DNA of 64,000 bases from AP-15 sp963789025. GTDB taxonomy: Bacteria > Pseudomonadota > Alphaproteobacteria > ATCC43930 > CGMCC-115725. Positions within the stretch are counted from its first letter, which is position 1; the number at the start of each line of letters is the position of its first letter. This document shows, one piece after another, positions 1-9,440 of this stretch. The stretch spans positions 186,001-250,000 of the forward strand of contig CAWBIT010000007.1 in NCBI GenBank assembly GCA_963789025.1, written 5' to 3'. A program made the translations under genes and the position numbers. The notes beneath the pieces were generated by a model that made no database searches, was not told where the DNA came from, and saw only the letters and a list, made by a program, of their open reading frames with translations.

Positions 1-1110
1 TCGACGACGAGCAGCGATCCGTTGACGGCCGCCACGGCGAGTGGGTTGTAGCCCCATTGCAAGGCCACAAGGGCTGCGAGGACAGTGGTGACCGCCATCA
101 GTATCGAGACGGCGATGCCGTAGGCGCCGCCGAGCGCGTCAGAGGAGCCGAAGGTGATGACCGCCCCGAGCGTGCCGGCGGCGAGCAGCCAGTTCACCAT
201 CGGCATGTAGATCTGTCCCTTCTCGTGGCTGGCTGTATGGAGCACGCGCATGCGCGGCAGAAAGCCCAGCTGGATCGCCTGGGTCAACGAGTACGCGCCG
301 GAGATGATGGCCTGCGAGGCGATGATGGTCGCCACCGTTGCGAACGCCACCATCGGATAATGAAGCCATCCCGGCGCGAGGAGATAGAATGGATTCTCGA
401 TGGCGGCGGGATCCGCCAGGAGCAATGCTCCCTGGCCGAAATAATTCAGGATCAGAGCGGGAAGAACGACAGCGAACCAGCCGAGGCGCACCGGCAAGCG
501 GCCGAAATGGCCCATATCCGCATACATCGCCTCGGCGCCGGTGACCGTGAGAAAGGCGGCGCCGAGCACGGCGAAACCGACGCCCGGCCCCGCATGGAGC
601 AAGTAGATCAGCGCGCGATGCGGGCTCAGTGCGCCCAGGATCTCCGGTGCGCCAATAATGCCGCGCATGCCGAGCACGCCGATGACGAGGAACCATATAA
701 GCATCAGCGGCCCGAAAATGTTGCCGATGAACGCGGTTCCCTTGCGTTGCACCAGAACAGGCCCACCAGGATTGCGATGCTGATCGGAACGACAACCGGC
801 GCGAGCTGGGGTGCGTCGAGCTTGAGGCCTTCCACGGCACTGAGGACCGAGATTGCCGGCGTGATGACGCCGTCACCGTAGAGCAGCGCGGCGCCGATCA
901 GGCCGACGATGAGCAAGGAGGCGCGCCAGCTCCCGGCCGGCGCATGCCGGACATCGAGAAGCGCCAAAAGCGCGACGATGCCGCCCGCGCCGCGGTTGTC
1001 GGCGCGCATGATCAGGATGGCGTATTTGAACGAGACGACCACGATCAGTGACCAGAGGATCACCGACGCGATGCCGATGATGGTTTCGGGCACAAACACC
1101 GCCGCGTCGT
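1..1110 (-). pseudogene. kup: Kup-family K+ transporter, 5'-truncated and frameshifted
   Basis: Fragment of a KUP/HAK/KT low-affinity potassium uptake permease of the inner membrane. On the minus strand the part near 1,100-750 reads through typical Kup signatures such as MRADNRGAGGI and YGDGVITPAISVL. Near 750 the frame changes, and the next segment continues as LVQRKGTAFIGNIFGP, running to the window edge with AYGIAVSILMAVTTV. The first roughly 50-60 family residues, including the usual GDIGTSPLY segment, are absent because homology stops where the neighbouring divergent penicillin-binding gene begins. The C-terminus lies outside the window. With both a missing start and a frameshift it is very likely non-functional. 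Confidence 0.85.
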
Positions 1111-1118
1111 CAGGTGGC

Positions 1119-3281
1119 ATGCCCCGGCCGCGCGGCGCCGGGCGGAGCCTTCGTCGGCTGGTTCTGGGAATAGCACTCGCGGTCGTCGGCGGCATGACGA
1201 TCGTGTCCGGCGCTCTGCTGTGGGCGCTGCTCGGCTGCCGGTCGACAAGCCGGCGAGCGAACCGCAAAAGCCGACGCTGCTGCTCGAGACGGCAAACGGG
1301 GAGCCGCTCGGACGGGTCGGGTCGCTTAGGGTTGCGAATGTCCCGTTGCAGGAGTTTCCGCCGATCCTGATAAAGGCGGTGCTGAGCACCGAGGACCGCC
1401 GGTTCTACGATAATATCGGCGTCGATCCCCTGGGCATTCTCCGGGCGGCCTTCGCGAACAGGGCTGCCGACGGGGTCGTCCAAGGTGGCAGCACGATCAC
1501 GCAGCAGCTGGTGAAGCTGCAATATCTCGACGACGACCGCACGTACATTCGCAAGTTGCGCGAGGCGCTGATCGCGATCTGGCTGGGAGCGCATCTCAGC
1601 AAGGACGAGATCCTGACCCGCTATCTGAACCGCGTATACCTTGGAGACGGCGCCTATGGCATGGCGGCGGCGGCGCAGCTTTATTTCGGCACGCGTCCAG
1701 TCGACCTAACATTGCCTGAAGCGGCGATGCTGGCGGGCTTGATCAGGGCTCCATCGGAACTCGACCCACTGCACCATCTCGGGGGCGCACAGGCGCGGGC
1801 TGCAACCGTTCTCGACGGCATGGTCGCCGATCACGTGATCGACGCGAAAGCGGCGAACGCGGCCAAGGCCAACCCCGCTACGGTCAAGGCGTCACCCGGA
1901 TTGGCGCCGGCGGCATCCTGGTTCGCCGACTGGGTCGCAAAGGGGGCCGCGCCGCTGGTCGGCTCGCAAGCCGGCAGCGTGCGCGTGCGCACCACCTTAA
2001 TGCCCCACCTGCAAAATCTGGCGCAACAGGTCGTCGACGATGCTCTGGACAAGCAAGGTCGCCGGCTCGGCGTCGCGGAGGGAGCACTGGTGGCGATGCG
2101 GCCCGACGGTGCGGTGCTGGCGATGGTCGGCCGACGCGACTACCGCACCAGCCAATTCAATCGCGCCGTCGACGCCAACCGCCAGCCCGGCTCAGCCTTC
2201 AAGCTGTTCGTATATCTGTCCGCGCTGCGCAAGGGCTATACGCCCCAGGACACAATCGACGCGGGACCCGTCGACATCAAGGGTTGGGAGCCGGAGAACT
2301 TCGACGACGAGCACTACGGTCGGATCACGCTCGCCGATGCCTTCGCGCAATCGGTCAACACGGCGGCGGTGCGCCTCGCCATGGATGTCGGATTGGACAA
2401 CGTGATCGCCGCCGCGCGCGATCTCGGCGTGACCGAGCCCTTGCCGCACGTGCCGAGCCTGGCGTTGGGATCGGTCGGGGTGAGCCTTCTCGAACTGACC
2501 GGGGCCTTCGCTTCGGTGCGGGCGGACCGCATGCACGAGCGGCCTTGGGGGCTCGCTGCGGTTGGCACAGAAAACGGTTCGCGGATGTTGACGACCTTGC
2601 TGCCGATCCGATCGGCCCAGAATTTGGACCCTTATCAGAAGCCGCTAGTCGAGCTCTTGCAGGGGGTGATCGAATACGGCACCGGACGGGCGGCGGCATT
2701 GGACGGTTTTGCCGCGGGAAAAACCGGCACCAGCCAGGATTATCGTGACGCCTGGTTCATCGGCTTCAACGATGCGCTCGTCGTCGGCGTCTGGGTCGGG
2801 AATGACGACGACACCCCGATGAGGCGGGTTGTCGGCGGCATCTTGCCGGCGTCGATTTGGAAGCAGTTCATGACCGAAGCGACACCCCTGATGAACCGGC
2901 GGGGCCTGCCGGTCGCCGCGGCTTCAGAAACCGAAGCGATGCAGCTCGATGATGCTCCGACGCCGCAACCCAATGATCGGAGCACGCTCGATACTCAGGC
3001 GGTCGGAGGGTCTTCCGAGCCTGGCGCCTGCGACTATCAAGCATTCGTTCCGCGCGTCGGACTGCACCTACCAACCCTATAGCGGCGGGCCGCGCCAAAT
3101 GTGCAAAAAGGGCGATCAGCGATCGAACCCGCCGGAACAGGTTGGGGGAGCAGGGGCCGACCTCGGAGCCCCCGCGAGTTGCAACATCGACCTGTGTGCC
3201 CGGACCTACTCGTCCTTTCGTGCTTCGGACTGCACCTACCAGCCGTTCGGCGGCGGGGCACGCCAACTCTGCGAGAAATAG
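1119..3281 (+). pseudogene. Class A penicillin-binding protein (PBP1A-like), two frameshifts
   Basis: Bifunctional peptidoglycan glycosyltransferase/transpeptidase of the periplasmic face of the inner membrane. ATG 1119 opens a basic stretch and a membrane anchor (VLGIALAVVGGMTIVSGALL). The frame shifts near 1,232 into the main frame, which runs to 3,082. That frame shows the glycosyltransferase motifs EDRRFY and GGSTITQQLVK, then the transpeptidase SxxK (GSAFK), SxN (SVN) and KTG (GKTGTS). Near 3,040 a second shift is needed to reach a Cys-rich tail in which SFRASDCTYQP occurs twice, ending at 3,281. All catalytic motifs are intact, so the product would be functional if the shifts are sequencing errors. 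Decay in the neighbouring genes argues for a real pseudogene. Confidence 0.8.
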
Positions 3282-3338
3282 ATCGCACGAGTGTGCGAGC
3301 GCGTCCGCCGGCGCGTGAATGATCCCGTCGGCTACCCG

Positions 3339-3361
3339 CCCGAGCTTTCTCTCGGCTCGGG
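3339..3361. terminator. Hairpin downstream of the penicillin-binding gene
   Basis: A 7-bp perfect stem, CCCGAGC and GCTCGGG, is separated by 9 nt and lies about 60 bp after the penicillin-binding gene. It has no T-tract, so a terminator role is only a guess. Confidence 0.25.
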
Positions 3362-3402
3362 TAACCTCTATCATTTCGCGAAGCAAATCGGAGGAAACGC
3401 GA

Positions 3403-3456
3403 ATGCCTGCTGATGCCGTAGCGCCTGACGAGCGGACTAGCCCGGATATTTCATAG
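3403..3456 (+). pseudogene. 5' stub of a gene cut by the IS1380 element
   Basis: A good ribosome-binding site (GGAGG, 9 nt upstream) precedes an ATG and 17 codons. The stop codon is supplied by the left inverted repeat of the IS1380-family element, which begins at codon 12. This looks like the start of a gene interrupted by the insertion. No continuation in a matching frame is recognisable beyond the right end at 5,040, so its identity is unknown. Confidence 0.35.
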
Positions 3457-5040
3457 GATCGGGAGAAAAGGGTACCGCCAAGCTGCGGATCATGCTGAGA
3501 TTCCGCTGCTGAGACAAAATCCAGCGGGGGATCTTGGCGGTGACGGATTGTACCCAGGGGAGTTTTGGCTTTCCAGCCGGTCGCAAGCGCGCGGTGCGAT
3601 GAGCAGCAACGGCGGGGTTTTGTTGTTGCGGGCCGCTGATCGCCGGCTCGGGTTGAGCGCAGCGGCGGCGCAGGTGGTACGCGATCCGCGCGATCCGGGG
3701 CGCTGCCGCCACAGCGCCGTGGCACAGTTGCGGCAGCGTTTATACGGCTTGGCGCTCGGCTATGAAGATCTCAACGACCATGGCGAACTGCGGCAGGATC
3801 TGGCGCTGCAGACGGCGGTCGATCGCGTCGCGCCGTTGGCGAGCGCGCCAACCCTGTGCCGATTCGAGCACTGGGCGGATCGCGCCACCGCGGTGGCCCT
3901 CCACCGCGTGCTGATCGAACAGTTCATCGCCTCCTTTGCCGCGCCGCCGGAGGAGATCGTCCTCGATTTCGATGCCACCGACGTACCGGTGCATGGTCAC
4001 CAGGAAGGGCGCTTTTTCCACGGGTTTTACGACCACCACGGCTTCTTGCCGCTCTACGTGTTCTGCGGCGAGCAGCTGCTGGTGGCCTATCTGCGGCCGT
4101 CCAAAATCGATGCCGCCAAGCACAGCCGGGCGATCCTGGCGCTGCTGGTCAAGCGCCTGCGCCAAGCGTGGCCCGGTGTGCGCGTCGTGCTGCGGGCCGA
4201 TAGCGGCTTCTGCCGGCCGCGCCTGCTGGCCTGGTGCGAGCGGCATCGGGTCGGCTACATCCTGGGTCTGGCCAAAAACCCGCGGCTGCTCGCGCTGGCC
4301 GCGCCGTGGCTGGCCGACGCCAAGGCGGGTTTCGCCGAAACCGGCGACAAGCAGCGGCGCTTTGGCGAGTTCGCCTATGCCGCCAAGACCTGGACAGTCG
4401 AACGGCGGATCATCACCCGCGTCGAGCATGACCGCCTCGGCACCAATCCGCGCTTTGTCGTCACCAACCTCAGCGGCGAGCCTGACGCGCTCTACAAGGA
4501 TCTCTATTGCGCGCGCGGCGACATGGAGAACCGCATCAAAGAGCAGTTCGAACTGTTCGCCGATCGGACCTCATGCCACAACTGGTGGCCGAACCAGTTC
4601 CGACTGCTGCTCGCCGGCTTCGCCGATACGTTGCTGACCGCCATCCGGCGGCTGGGCTTGACCGCCACCGAGCTGGCCCGCGCCCAGGTCGGCACGATCC
4701 GCCTCAAGCTGTTGAAGATCGGTGCGGTGATCTGGCGCAACACCCGGCGCATCCGCTTCTGTCTGTCGAGCGGCTGTCCCGACAAGGATCTGTTTATGGC
4801 GGTCGCGCAACGCCTCACCGCGGGATAGCCGCCGCTACCGGCCGGCAATCAAATTCGATCGGCCGGCTCGTGTGCGGCCATGCCCTCAACCACAACCGTT
4901 CCGCGTCAAGCCAAACCCTCGACTCGCATAGGAGGCAGCCTCGTAAAATTGCCGCGCCTGACCACCAGCAAACCGCTCTGCACGGCCCGAATTGACTACT
5001 CTGGCCGCCATTCCCGCCGCTCGATGAAATATCCGGGCTA
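3438..5040 (+). mobile_element. IS1380-family insertion sequence
   Basis: An element of about 1.6 kb bounded by a perfect 17-bp inverted repeat, TAGCCCGGATATTTCAT, at 3438-3454 and in reverse complement at 5024-5040. It holds one transposase on the plus strand. IS1380 elements normally make a 4-bp target duplication. I do not see an exact one at either plausible boundary, so the flanks may have changed since insertion. Confidence 0.85.
3548..4828 (+). CDS. IS1380-family transposase
   Basis: DDE (transposase_11-like) enzyme that cuts and joins the ends of the surrounding element. Family hallmarks are the N-terminal GGVLLLRAADRRLGL, then YGLALGYEDLNDH, the catalytic-region Asp motif LDFDATDVPVHG, and VVLRADSGFCRP. 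The 426-residue length is close to usual for the family. TTG 3548 gives the longest reading, and ATG 3599, just before the conserved block, is an alternative start. The reading frame is intact, unlike most other genes in this arm, so the element may still be active. Confidence 0.88.
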   Translation: MYPGEFWLSSRSQARGAMSSNGGVLLLRAADRRLGLSAAAAQVVRDPRDPGRCRHSAVAQLRQRLYGLALGYEDLNDHGELRQDLALQTAVDRVAPLASAPTLCRFEHWADRATAVALHRVLIEQFIASFAAPPEEIVLDFDATDVPVHGHQEGRFFHGFYDHHGFLPLYVFCGEQLLVAYLRPSKIDAAKHSRAILALLVKRLRQAWPGVRVVLRADSGFCRPRLLAWCERHRVGYILGLAKNPRLLALAAPWLADAKAGFAETGDKQRRFGEFAYAAKTWTVERRIITRVEHDRLGTNPRFVVTNLSGEPDALYKDLYCARGDMENRIKEQFELFADRTSCHNWWPNQFRLLLAGFADTLLTAIRRLGLTATELARAQVGTIRLKLLKIGAVIWRNTRRIRFCLSSGCPDKDLFMAVAQRLTAG

Positions 5041-5070
5041 ACTATAGGCCGGTTTATCCTAGGGCAGTCA

Positions 5071-5397
5071 TTGATTGTTAGCCGGGTGAGGCGACCTCGT
5101 GAGTGGAAAGGACCAAAGATCGAACTAGAACAACTAGACGGATGCGATGAGATCTGGATCCTTTGCTACCGCAATCCAAGACCGGGTTGGCGGCTTCTTG
5201 GAAGGTTCATCGAGCAAGATGCGTTGGCTGTGTTTCGAGTCAAAGACAAACGCGACATTGGTAACGACTACTCCAGCCCTGTGGGAGAAGTGTTATCCGA
5301 TTGGAATCACTATTTCGGAACCGAAAGGCCCTGCAGCGGAATGGATCTGTCCGCATATATAAGTGGAGTGCACCGCAATGTGGATGAAACGGCTTAA
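5071..5397 (+). CDS. Small protein of unknown function between two IS elements
   Basis: 108 residues from TTG 5071, not recognised. The sequence is rich in Trp, Arg and Asp (motifs WILCYRNPRPGWRLLGR and FRVKDKRDIGNDY), soluble, and has no signal peptide. Its composition is visibly more AT-rich than the surrounding genes, suggesting acquired DNA. The frame stays open upstream to the IS1380 right end at 5,040, so the true N-terminus may have been removed by that insertion. The stop lies 4 bp before the IS256 inverted repeat. It may be the surviving part of a gene or toxin-like module trapped between two insertions. Confidence 0.5.
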   Translation: MIVSRVRRPREWKGPKIELEQLDGCDEIWILCYRNPRPGWRLLGRFIEQDALAVFRVKDKRDIGNDYSSPVGEVLSDWNHYFGTERPCSGMDLSAYISGVHRNVDETA

Positions 5398-5401
5398 CAC
5401 A

Positions 5402-6809
5402 GAGCTATCGCCGAATTTTGGTGACGGCCTGAAGGATCAGGCGGCGGCTTGGGCTTGAGGGACGGCAGAATTGCCGATCACCTCGATCCCGTCAGTGAAC
5501 CTGATACCCTGGATCAGTTTTGGTAACTGGTTGTGGCCGTCGATGCGGCGCCAATTCTTTTGGGCGCCTTCGACCAGCTTGAAGACCATGGCGAGCGCCG
5601 TCTTGTTCGATAGACAGCCTTTTGACCGGATGGTGCGGTGCCGGACGGTTGCAAAGGTGCTTTCAATGGGGTTCGTTGTACGTAAATGCTTCCAGTGCTC
5701 GGCCGGAAAGTCGTAGAACGCGAGCAGCGCATCGCGGTCCTTGGTGAGGCAATCGGCCGCTCTGTTGTATTTGACCTGGTAGGTTTCGACAAAGGCTTCC
5801 AATGCCGCAACGGCATCCTTCTTGGTCTCAGCCATCCAGATCTCCTGCAGCGCGCGCTTGGCCTTGCCGTGCAGGCTCTTTGGCATCTTGTTCAGGATGT
5901 TGGCGGTCTTGTGCACCCAGCAGCGTTGCTCGCGGGTTGTCGGCCACACCTCGCCGAGCGCCTTCCAGAACCCGAGCGCGCCATCGGCAACCGCAATCTG
6001 CGGCGCCGTTGTCAGGCCGCGACGCTTCAAATCGAGCAGCAGATCACGCCACGATTGCGAGCTCTCGCGAAGGCCATCGGTGAAGCCGACAAGCTCCTTC
6101 CTGCCTTCAGGCGTCGCGCCGATGATGACCAGGATGCACTGTGCCTGCTCCTCGAGCCGGGCCTCCAAATGGATGCCGTCGGCCCAGCAGTAGACGTAGC
6201 GCTTTGCTGACAGATCGCGCTTCTGCCACCGCGCATGCTCCTCGGTCCACAGCTCCTTGAGGCGGGCAATGGTCGACGCCGATAGACCGGGCGCGTCCTT
6301 GCCGACGAGGGCCGCCAGAGCTTCCTCGAAGTCGCCGCTTGAGATGCCCTTCAGGTAGAGGACAGGGATCAGCACCTCAAGGCTCTTCGATCGCCGCGCG
6401 TACGGCGGCACGATCGAGGGCGAGTACCGGACGCGCTCGCCCTCGGCAGCTTCGCGGTCGCGCACACGCGGCTGGCGAACGGCGACCGGCCCGATGCCGG
6501 TCATGATCTCGCGTTGCGGAAGATGGCCGTGGCGGACGACCCGCTGCTGGCCCGTCTCGGTCTTGAGATCGGCATGGGTTGCGAGAAACTCAGCAACCTC
6601 CGCCTCGACCGCCTGGGTCAGCAGCGCTCGCGCGCCATTGCGCAGGATCTCGGTCAGGGAATCGGTAAACGCCCCTGGCTGGGCGAGCTTGATCACGTTA
6701 CTGTCGGACACGGCGTATCACTCCTTCATTGGAGAAGTGGAGGCGTTGAACACCACCACGATACGCCGCCTTACCACGTCACCCCGTCACCAACTTCCGG
6801 CCATAGCTC
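5402..6809 (-). mobile_element. IS256-family insertion sequence
   Basis: An element of about 1.4 kb with imperfect terminal inverted repeats of 25 bp (21 matches). The left end 5402-5426 starts GAGCTATCGCCG, and the right end 6785-6809, read inward, starts GAGCTATGGCCG. It has one minus-strand transposase. No 8-9 bp target duplication is visible. The right end abuts an IS110-type transposase fragment, so this element seems to have inserted into an older one. Confidence 0.85.
5437..6711 (-). CDS. IS256-family (mutator-type) transposase
   Basis: DDE transposase of 424 residues. It carries the mutator signatures YLKGISSGDFEEAL, CWADGIHLEARLE (first catalytic Asp), VADGALGFWKAL (second Asp), QRCWVHKTANILNKMP (C-x2-H) and TTNPIESTFATVRHRT (catalytic Glu). 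The frame is complete and the length is normal, so the protein is probably competent. Confidence 0.92.
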   Translation of the reverse strand: MSDSNVIKLAQPGAFTDSLTEILRNGARALLTQAVEAEVAEFLATHADLKTETGQQRVVRHGHLPQREIMTGIGPVAVRQPRVRDREAAEGERVRYSPSIVPPYARRSKSLEVLIPVLYLKGISSGDFEEALAALVGKDAPGLSASTIARLKELWTEEHARWQKRDLSAKRYVYCWADGIHLEARLEEQAQCILVIIGATPEGRKELVGFTDGLRESSQSWRDLLLDLKRRGLTTAPQIAVADGALGFWKALGEVWPTTREQRCWVHKTANILNKMPKSLHGKAKRALQEIWMAETKKDAVAALEAFVETYQVKYNRAADCLTKDRDALLAFYDFPAEHWKHLRTTNPIESTFATVRHRTIRSKGCLSNKTALAMVFKLVEGAQKNWRRIDGHNQLPKLIQGIRFTDGIEVIGNSAVPQAQAAA

Positions 6810-6838
6810 GCAGATCTGCAGCCGGGAAGACTGCGCCA

Positions 6839-7143
6839 CTTTGTTCGTCTCATTAAAGCTGAGTCGCTCGACTTGGGTTGCAACGTCATTGGCGCTCGGC
6901 AGCAGAAAGATGTCCAAGCACGCGCTCGTCGGCGGTGATGCGCGCAAACTGCTCGACCTTCTTGCGTGGTTGAAGAGCAGAGCCGAGCAACGCATCGCAG
7001 CGCCGGTCAAGGTTGTAGCGATCCAGGAAGTCGGGCTCGATGGTTTCTGGATTCACCGCTTGCTCGAGGCCAACGGCGTTGAGAGCCACGTCGTCGATCC
7101 TGCGTCGATTGCCGTGCCTCGACGCCACGCTCTCAGCTGTTGA
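6839..7143 (+). pseudogene. N-terminal fragment of an IS110-family transposase
   Basis: About 95 codons in one plus-strand frame resemble the DEDD domain of IS110-family transposases: SRSTWVATSL, KHALVGGDARKLLDLLAW, then GLDGFWIHRLLEANGVESHVVDPASIAVPRRH. Homology ends near 7,130. It begins just inside the right end of the IS256 element, which probably removed the start. The matching C-terminal half sits 0.75 kb away on the opposite strand (7877-8745). Confidence 0.65.
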
Positions 7144-7876
7144 TTCCGCCAGCGCGTCGGCTCCGAGCGCGGCCGGATGCGCCGCATCTCGATCGTAGCA
7201 CTCGCCCGCAAACTGCTCATTGTCCCTCTCGAGATACCTCAACCATGGCGAGATCCCGGCGGGTGCTGTCGTAAAGCCCGTCTGAGGCATCCCGGAAGAC
7301 GGAATCATTATCGCGAGTTCCACGAGGCCTGAACAGCCCGTTGGATCCGGGCGAGCGGACCGTCACAAACAGTGGCTGTAATATGCCGTCATACAGTGTG
7401 GACCCGCTCTCCCGAGCCCGCTGACCTCAAGAATGAGGGATTATGTGTTAGGGTGTTAGCCGCTCTGAAGCGGCGACCGAATGTGAGGTTCTGCAGGCAT
7501 CAAATCCGCAGTCCACAATGGGCTCGAGCCATGGATCCAATTCGGCGAGGGGCACGCGGCCAGCAAGACCCTGTGGATTTGCCGCTACGCTTGGACGACG
7601 CTGCCGCGTCGCCCACGCCTCCACAGGGCCAACATCAGTAAGCATTGCTTAATAAAAACAGAAAAAGGAGCTGCGGCTGGGCCGGAGACCGAGTGAGGTA
7701 ACGAGATCACGCGTGGTCAGGCGGCAGAGCCTTGACGGGCCCGCCCCTCATGTGAAGTCTGTGGCACGAAGACGCACCCAATGGCGAGCTCCCCCCGGAT
7801 CCTGATAGACACAGGCACCCATCGGAGCCCGAAGCTATGCAAAAGCCCCATCGCAGTTCATCGTCGCTGCGCGTGC
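7144..7876. other. 733-bp region without a recognisable gene
   Basis: I see only short unsupported frames here. A plus-strand stretch near 7,515-7,690 could encode a tail containing EGHAASKTLWICRYAWTTL, but it has no start or match that I recognise. It lies between two inverted halves of an IS110-type transposase and probably consists of IS flanks and rearranged DNA. Confidence 0.4.
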
Positions 7877-8745
7877 TCAGGCGTCAAGGCGCTGCGAAAC
7901 ACAAGCCCCGCTAAGCGGCAAGCCGCTAAGCTCTGCTAGCGTTTCGGTCCCTTGACCCCCTCCGCGCGCTCCGCGAACCTGATCGCAGGCGACGGGACGA
8001 AGAACGGCTTTCCCGCTCCGAACAAAGAACCGGCAACAAACCAAAAATGACCACTTGACAGGAAAAGCCCCATACAAGTTCGAATCCGGTTTCCCACTGG
8101 CGGGCTGGTATCTCACCCACATCCAGGCAAGCTCGACCATTGTCGTGCGCAGACGTGGATTGCCTGCCTTCGAGATGCCCTGTTCGTGGTCGACGCTGCC
8201 ACTCTTCCATGGACTGGGAGCCAGGCCGGCATAGGCCGCCAATTGCCGTCGGTTCTCAAAGTGGCGGAACAAACCCTCAAGGTAGAGCACGGCAGCGAAC
8301 TCCGGGCCAACGCCCTTGAGCCGCATCAATAGTGCGACCGGAGAGCTTGCTTGTCCCGGCCGCAACATTTCATCGCGTTCAGCTTCGACTTCGTTGACTT
8401 GGCGTAACACCAACTCGAGCCAGTCGATCTCGCGAAGAATCTCCGCCTTGAGGTGAACTGGCACCGGGTGTCCGTTTCCGGTCGGCAGTTCTTCCAGACC
8501 TTTTCGGCGGTTCTTGTGCAGCGGATTGTAGTTGGTGATCCCCTGGCCAAACAGCAGTCCTCGAATGCGGTTCGTGTGCCGAATGCGCTCCCGCAGCAGC
8601 GTCGCGCGCTCGCGCGAGACCCGGCGACGGTCCTCCTCATTCGGGGTTGGCGGCACTGTCATAACGCAGACCCGCGGCTCGTCTCGGTGCTAGGCCATCA
8701 GCGTGCGCAGCAGCGTCTCGCCGTCGCTGAGGCGATAGCGGCTGC
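7877..8745 (-). pseudogene. C-terminal part of an IS110-family transposase, broken
   Basis: The minus strand encodes the middle and C-terminal transposase_20 region: RERIRHTNRIRGLLFGQGI, VALLMRLKGVGPEFAAVL, and AAYAGLAPSPWKSGS followed by GISKAGNPRLR. Upstream the frame continues as DGETLLRTLMA, then a TAG stop (8690-8692), then HRDEPRVC, so a nonsense mutation separates it from its own N-terminus. The last 70 or so residues after WMWVRYQPAS diverge from the family. It is a degenerate copy and the likely partner of the fragment at 6839-7143. Confidence 0.75.
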
Positions 8746-9045
8746 GGGTCGATATCGACGAGCCTGGCGCAGCGCCGTGACCAGGATCGCGCGTTCGTTA
8801 TCGCTAAGGTCTAGCCGCTGCATCATATCCAATATGGCCCGAAAACGACGTCACGGCGAGTTGGGAACTCACGTTCCCCCGTCCGCTCCTGTGGAGGTTT
8901 TCGGACGCCGGCAAGAACCAGGCGCCGGAGGCGATCTGCGAGCTGTTCACGGGCAATGTCCCCCGCAATCTGCTCGTCAACCGGGACGTACCGCCGTTCG
9001 ACAACCCCGATTTGCGACCGAGTCGCAATACCAGCAGAATATCGA

Positions 9046-9430
9046 TGCCACCTCGAGATCGGGCTCAACAACCCGCATTTTGGTTGCGGGCTCGCGCAAT
9101 GCGGCGCCTGCACGGTGCACCTCGAAGGCGCGCCGATGCGGTCCTGCTCATTGCCGGTCTCGGCGGCGGCCGGGACCAAGATCACCACCCTCGCCGGGCT
9201 CGGCACCCCAGGCAAGCCACACCCGCTGCAAGCGGCGTTCATCGGCGAGCAGGGTGCCGCAATGCGGCTATTGCGTGAACGGCTGGATCATGACCGCGGC
9301 GGCGCTGTTGCGCGACACTCCGCACCCCTCAGAGCAGCAGATCCGCGAAAGGCTCTCCGACCTCAAATGCCGCTGCGGAACGCATATGGCGATCCTGCGC
9401 GCCGTCCGGCGCGCGGCGCAGGCGGCATAG
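9046..9430 (+). pseudogene. [2Fe-2S] subunit of a molybdenum hydroxylase, truncated and frameshifted
   Basis: Small iron-sulfur subunit of the xanthine-oxidase/isoquinoline 1-oxidoreductase family, which passes electrons from the molybdenum subunit encoded next. The plant-type ferredoxin site FGCGLAQCGACTVHLEG is present. The second cluster site (QCGYCVNGWIMTAAALL and KCRCGTHMAILRAV) is reached only after a frame change near 9,255 caused by one extra G in CAGGGTG. The N-terminal ferredoxin strand is missing, because recognisable sequence starts at IGLNNPHFGCG. The next gene begins 10 bp downstream, as in intact operons of this type. Confidence 0.8.
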
Positions 9431-9440
9431 GGAGGCAGTG

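Noticed and set aside
3430..5046. Target-site duplication for the IS1380 element
   Set aside because: Candidate 4-bp flanks (CTAG against CTAA, or ACTA offset) do not match exactly at any single boundary.
7372..7641. 89-codon plus-strand frame between the IS110 halves
   Set aside because: No ribosome-binding site, no family signature; likely rearranged flanking DNA.
8070..8100. GTTCGAATCC resembling a tRNA T-loop
   Set aside because: No acceptor, D or anticodon stem can be built around it; it lies inside the IS110-type transposase pseudogene.
8890..9030. Plus-strand segment reading EAICELFTGNVPRNLLVNRD, which could be the tail of a 2-hydroxyacid dehydrogenase
   Set aside because: Only about 40 residues, no upstream continuation, and the resemblance is from a few residues. 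It may be a remnant but cannot be assigned.
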